Shown here piece by piece: positions 40,481 to 41,338 of a stretch of DNA of 41,338 nt. The notes beneath the pieces are model-generated. The model was not told the DNA's origin. It saw only the letters and a list, made by a program, of their open reading frames with translations, and ran no database searches. This stretch comes from a virus. The stretch covers positions 1 to 41,338 of IMG/VR virus record IMGVR_UViG_3300008261_002596, one strand, 5' to 3'. The position numbers and the translations under genes were made by a program. How positions within the stretch are numbered: position 1 is the stretch's first letter; each line of letters starts with the position of its first letter.

Positions 40481-41338
40481 ATGCCTACAAGTTCATTTAC
40501 AGGTGGCAATGCAGGTAGTGGTACAAATAAGAATGTAAATAATGTGATTTATGTTCAAGATAAAGGCAATACTACATTTGATGGGTATATAACAATAGAT
40601 GGAAATTTGACTGTTAATGGTACAACTACAACAATAGATAGTGTTACTTTGACAATAGAAGATCCTGTGATTACATTAGCTAAAAATGCTAATCTTAATC
40701 CTACTGCTAGTACAGATGCAGGCTTGTTTTTACAAAGAGGAAGTACAGAAAATCCTGCTGTTTTTATTTGGAATGAAACTTTAAATCAATTTGAACTTGC
40801 AACAGTAGCAGGTGCAACGAGTGCAACAACAAATTTCACAAGTCTTACAAAAACATATTCTACTTTAAAAGCAGGTATTTTTAGTGGATCATCTGCTACC
40901 TTTACAGGTGTAGTTACTTCAAATGGTCTATCTTTAACAACAGATGGTCAAGTTTCAATTAAAAAACCAACAGACACTTCTACTACACCTGCTATTTTAT
41001 TAAATGCAGATAGAACAGGTAATGGACAACAAGCAGATATTATTGCTCTTGAAGTAGAGAGAGGTGCATTAACAAATGCTAAAATTAAATGGGATGAAAC
41101 AAATGATTGGTGGGATTTTAATTCCAATGTTTATTTTTCTGAAAATTTGACAATAGGCAGTGATGATACAAAAGATTTAACAATTCTTTCTGAAACCACT
41201 ATCTCAAATAATCTCATTCCTGTCTATATTTATGTTAAGTATAATGCTACATCCTTTACAGACAATGAGTATTTTTATATCTTTAGTACAGACGATAATG
41301 GTCTTACAAGAGAAGTCATTCCGATAAAAGTTAATTTT
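40481..41338 (+). CDS. Tail fibre protein, N-terminal part (cut by window end)
   Basis: Open from the ATG at 40481 to the window edge (286 codons) with no stop. Residues about 41-70 read DGNLTVNGTTTTIDSVTL then EDPVITLAKNA, followed by AGLFLQRGS and IWNETLNQFELAT. This LTVNGTTTT..DPVITL pattern is typical of phage tail fibre shafts and gp10/short-fibre-like proteins. The N-terminus is Gly/Asn-rich. It starts 6 bp after the 37730 gene, with GGAG nearby. The receptor-binding end lies outside the window. Confidence 0.82.
   Translation, partial: MPTSSFTGGNAGSGTNKNVNNVIYVQDKGNTTFDGYITIDGNLTVNGTTTTIDSVTLTIEDPVITLAKNANLNPTASTDAGLFLQRGSTENPAVFIWNETLNQFELATVAGATSATTNFTSLTKTYSTLKAGIFSGSSATFTGVVTSNGLSLTTDGQVSIKKPTDTSTTPAILLNADRTGNGQQADIIALEVERGALTNAKIKWDETNDWWDFNSNVYFSENLTIGSDDTKDLTILSETTISNNLIPVYIYVKYNATSFTDNEYFYIFSTDDNGLTREVIPIKVNF

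Noticed and set aside
1-41338. tRNA or rRNA genes
   Set aside because: Intergenic gaps are all under about 210 bp and none shows cloverleaf-like stems or rRNA signatures by eye; a tRNA program was not run.

Overview
The window is a segment of an AT-rich genome of a contractile-tailed bacteriophage (Caudoviricetes, myovirus). It contains a tail sheath gene, a baseplate operon (gp25-like and gp6/J-like subunits), the start of a tail fibre gene and a phage-type family A DNA polymerase. Genes are densely packed, mostly short and unrecognised, and switch strand often. No cellular housekeeping genes, tRNA, rRNA or CRISPR array were seen. The very long tail genes (sheath about 1682 aa) and low gene recognisability suggest a large (jumbo-type) phage. 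The sequence does not identify the host. Standard genetic code fits: TAA, TGA and TAG all act as stops.

Layout. (1) 1-741: 3' end of an acidic-tailed plus-strand gene. (2) 797-5197, minus: a fused restriction-methyltransferase of the type ISP/IIG kind and three unknown genes. (3) 5332-6704, plus: two unknown genes behind a near-identical 31-bp promoter segment. (4) 6705-9159, minus: three unknown genes, one with a PTIIEQ repeat. (5) 9365-10940, plus: a C39-like cysteine peptidase and a repeat-containing protein, both with a short basic N-terminus. (6) 10920-17889, minus: DNA polymerase A followed by seven tandem small paralogs, Cys-motif and basic small proteins, preceded by two unknown genes. 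(7) 17974-25246, minus: tail operon (possible completion protein, structural protein, zinc ribbon, giant sheath). (8) 25368-30257: mixed-strand small genes plus a zinc-site structural gene (27162-28529). (9) 30390-41338, plus: baseplate operon ending in a tail fibre gene cut by the window edge.

Two promoter classes can be read by eye. Seven minus-strand sites share TTGCAAT, a 13-15 bp gap, AAGTGTT and a -10-like box, and each precedes a small unknown gene (probable early/middle genes). A TTTATATG-like element sits about 38-46 nt before the start codon of plus-strand genes and of two minus-strand structural genes, resembling a T4-type late promoter.

The most unusual points are: the seven-member tandem family beside the polymerase; apparent complete absence of CCWGG, with all five Pro-Gly codon pairs switched to CCC/CCG; a shared basic leader on plus-strand proteins including the peptidase; a three-fold repeated insertion in a giant sheath; and a zinc-ribbon-like insertion in the polymerase fingers region.
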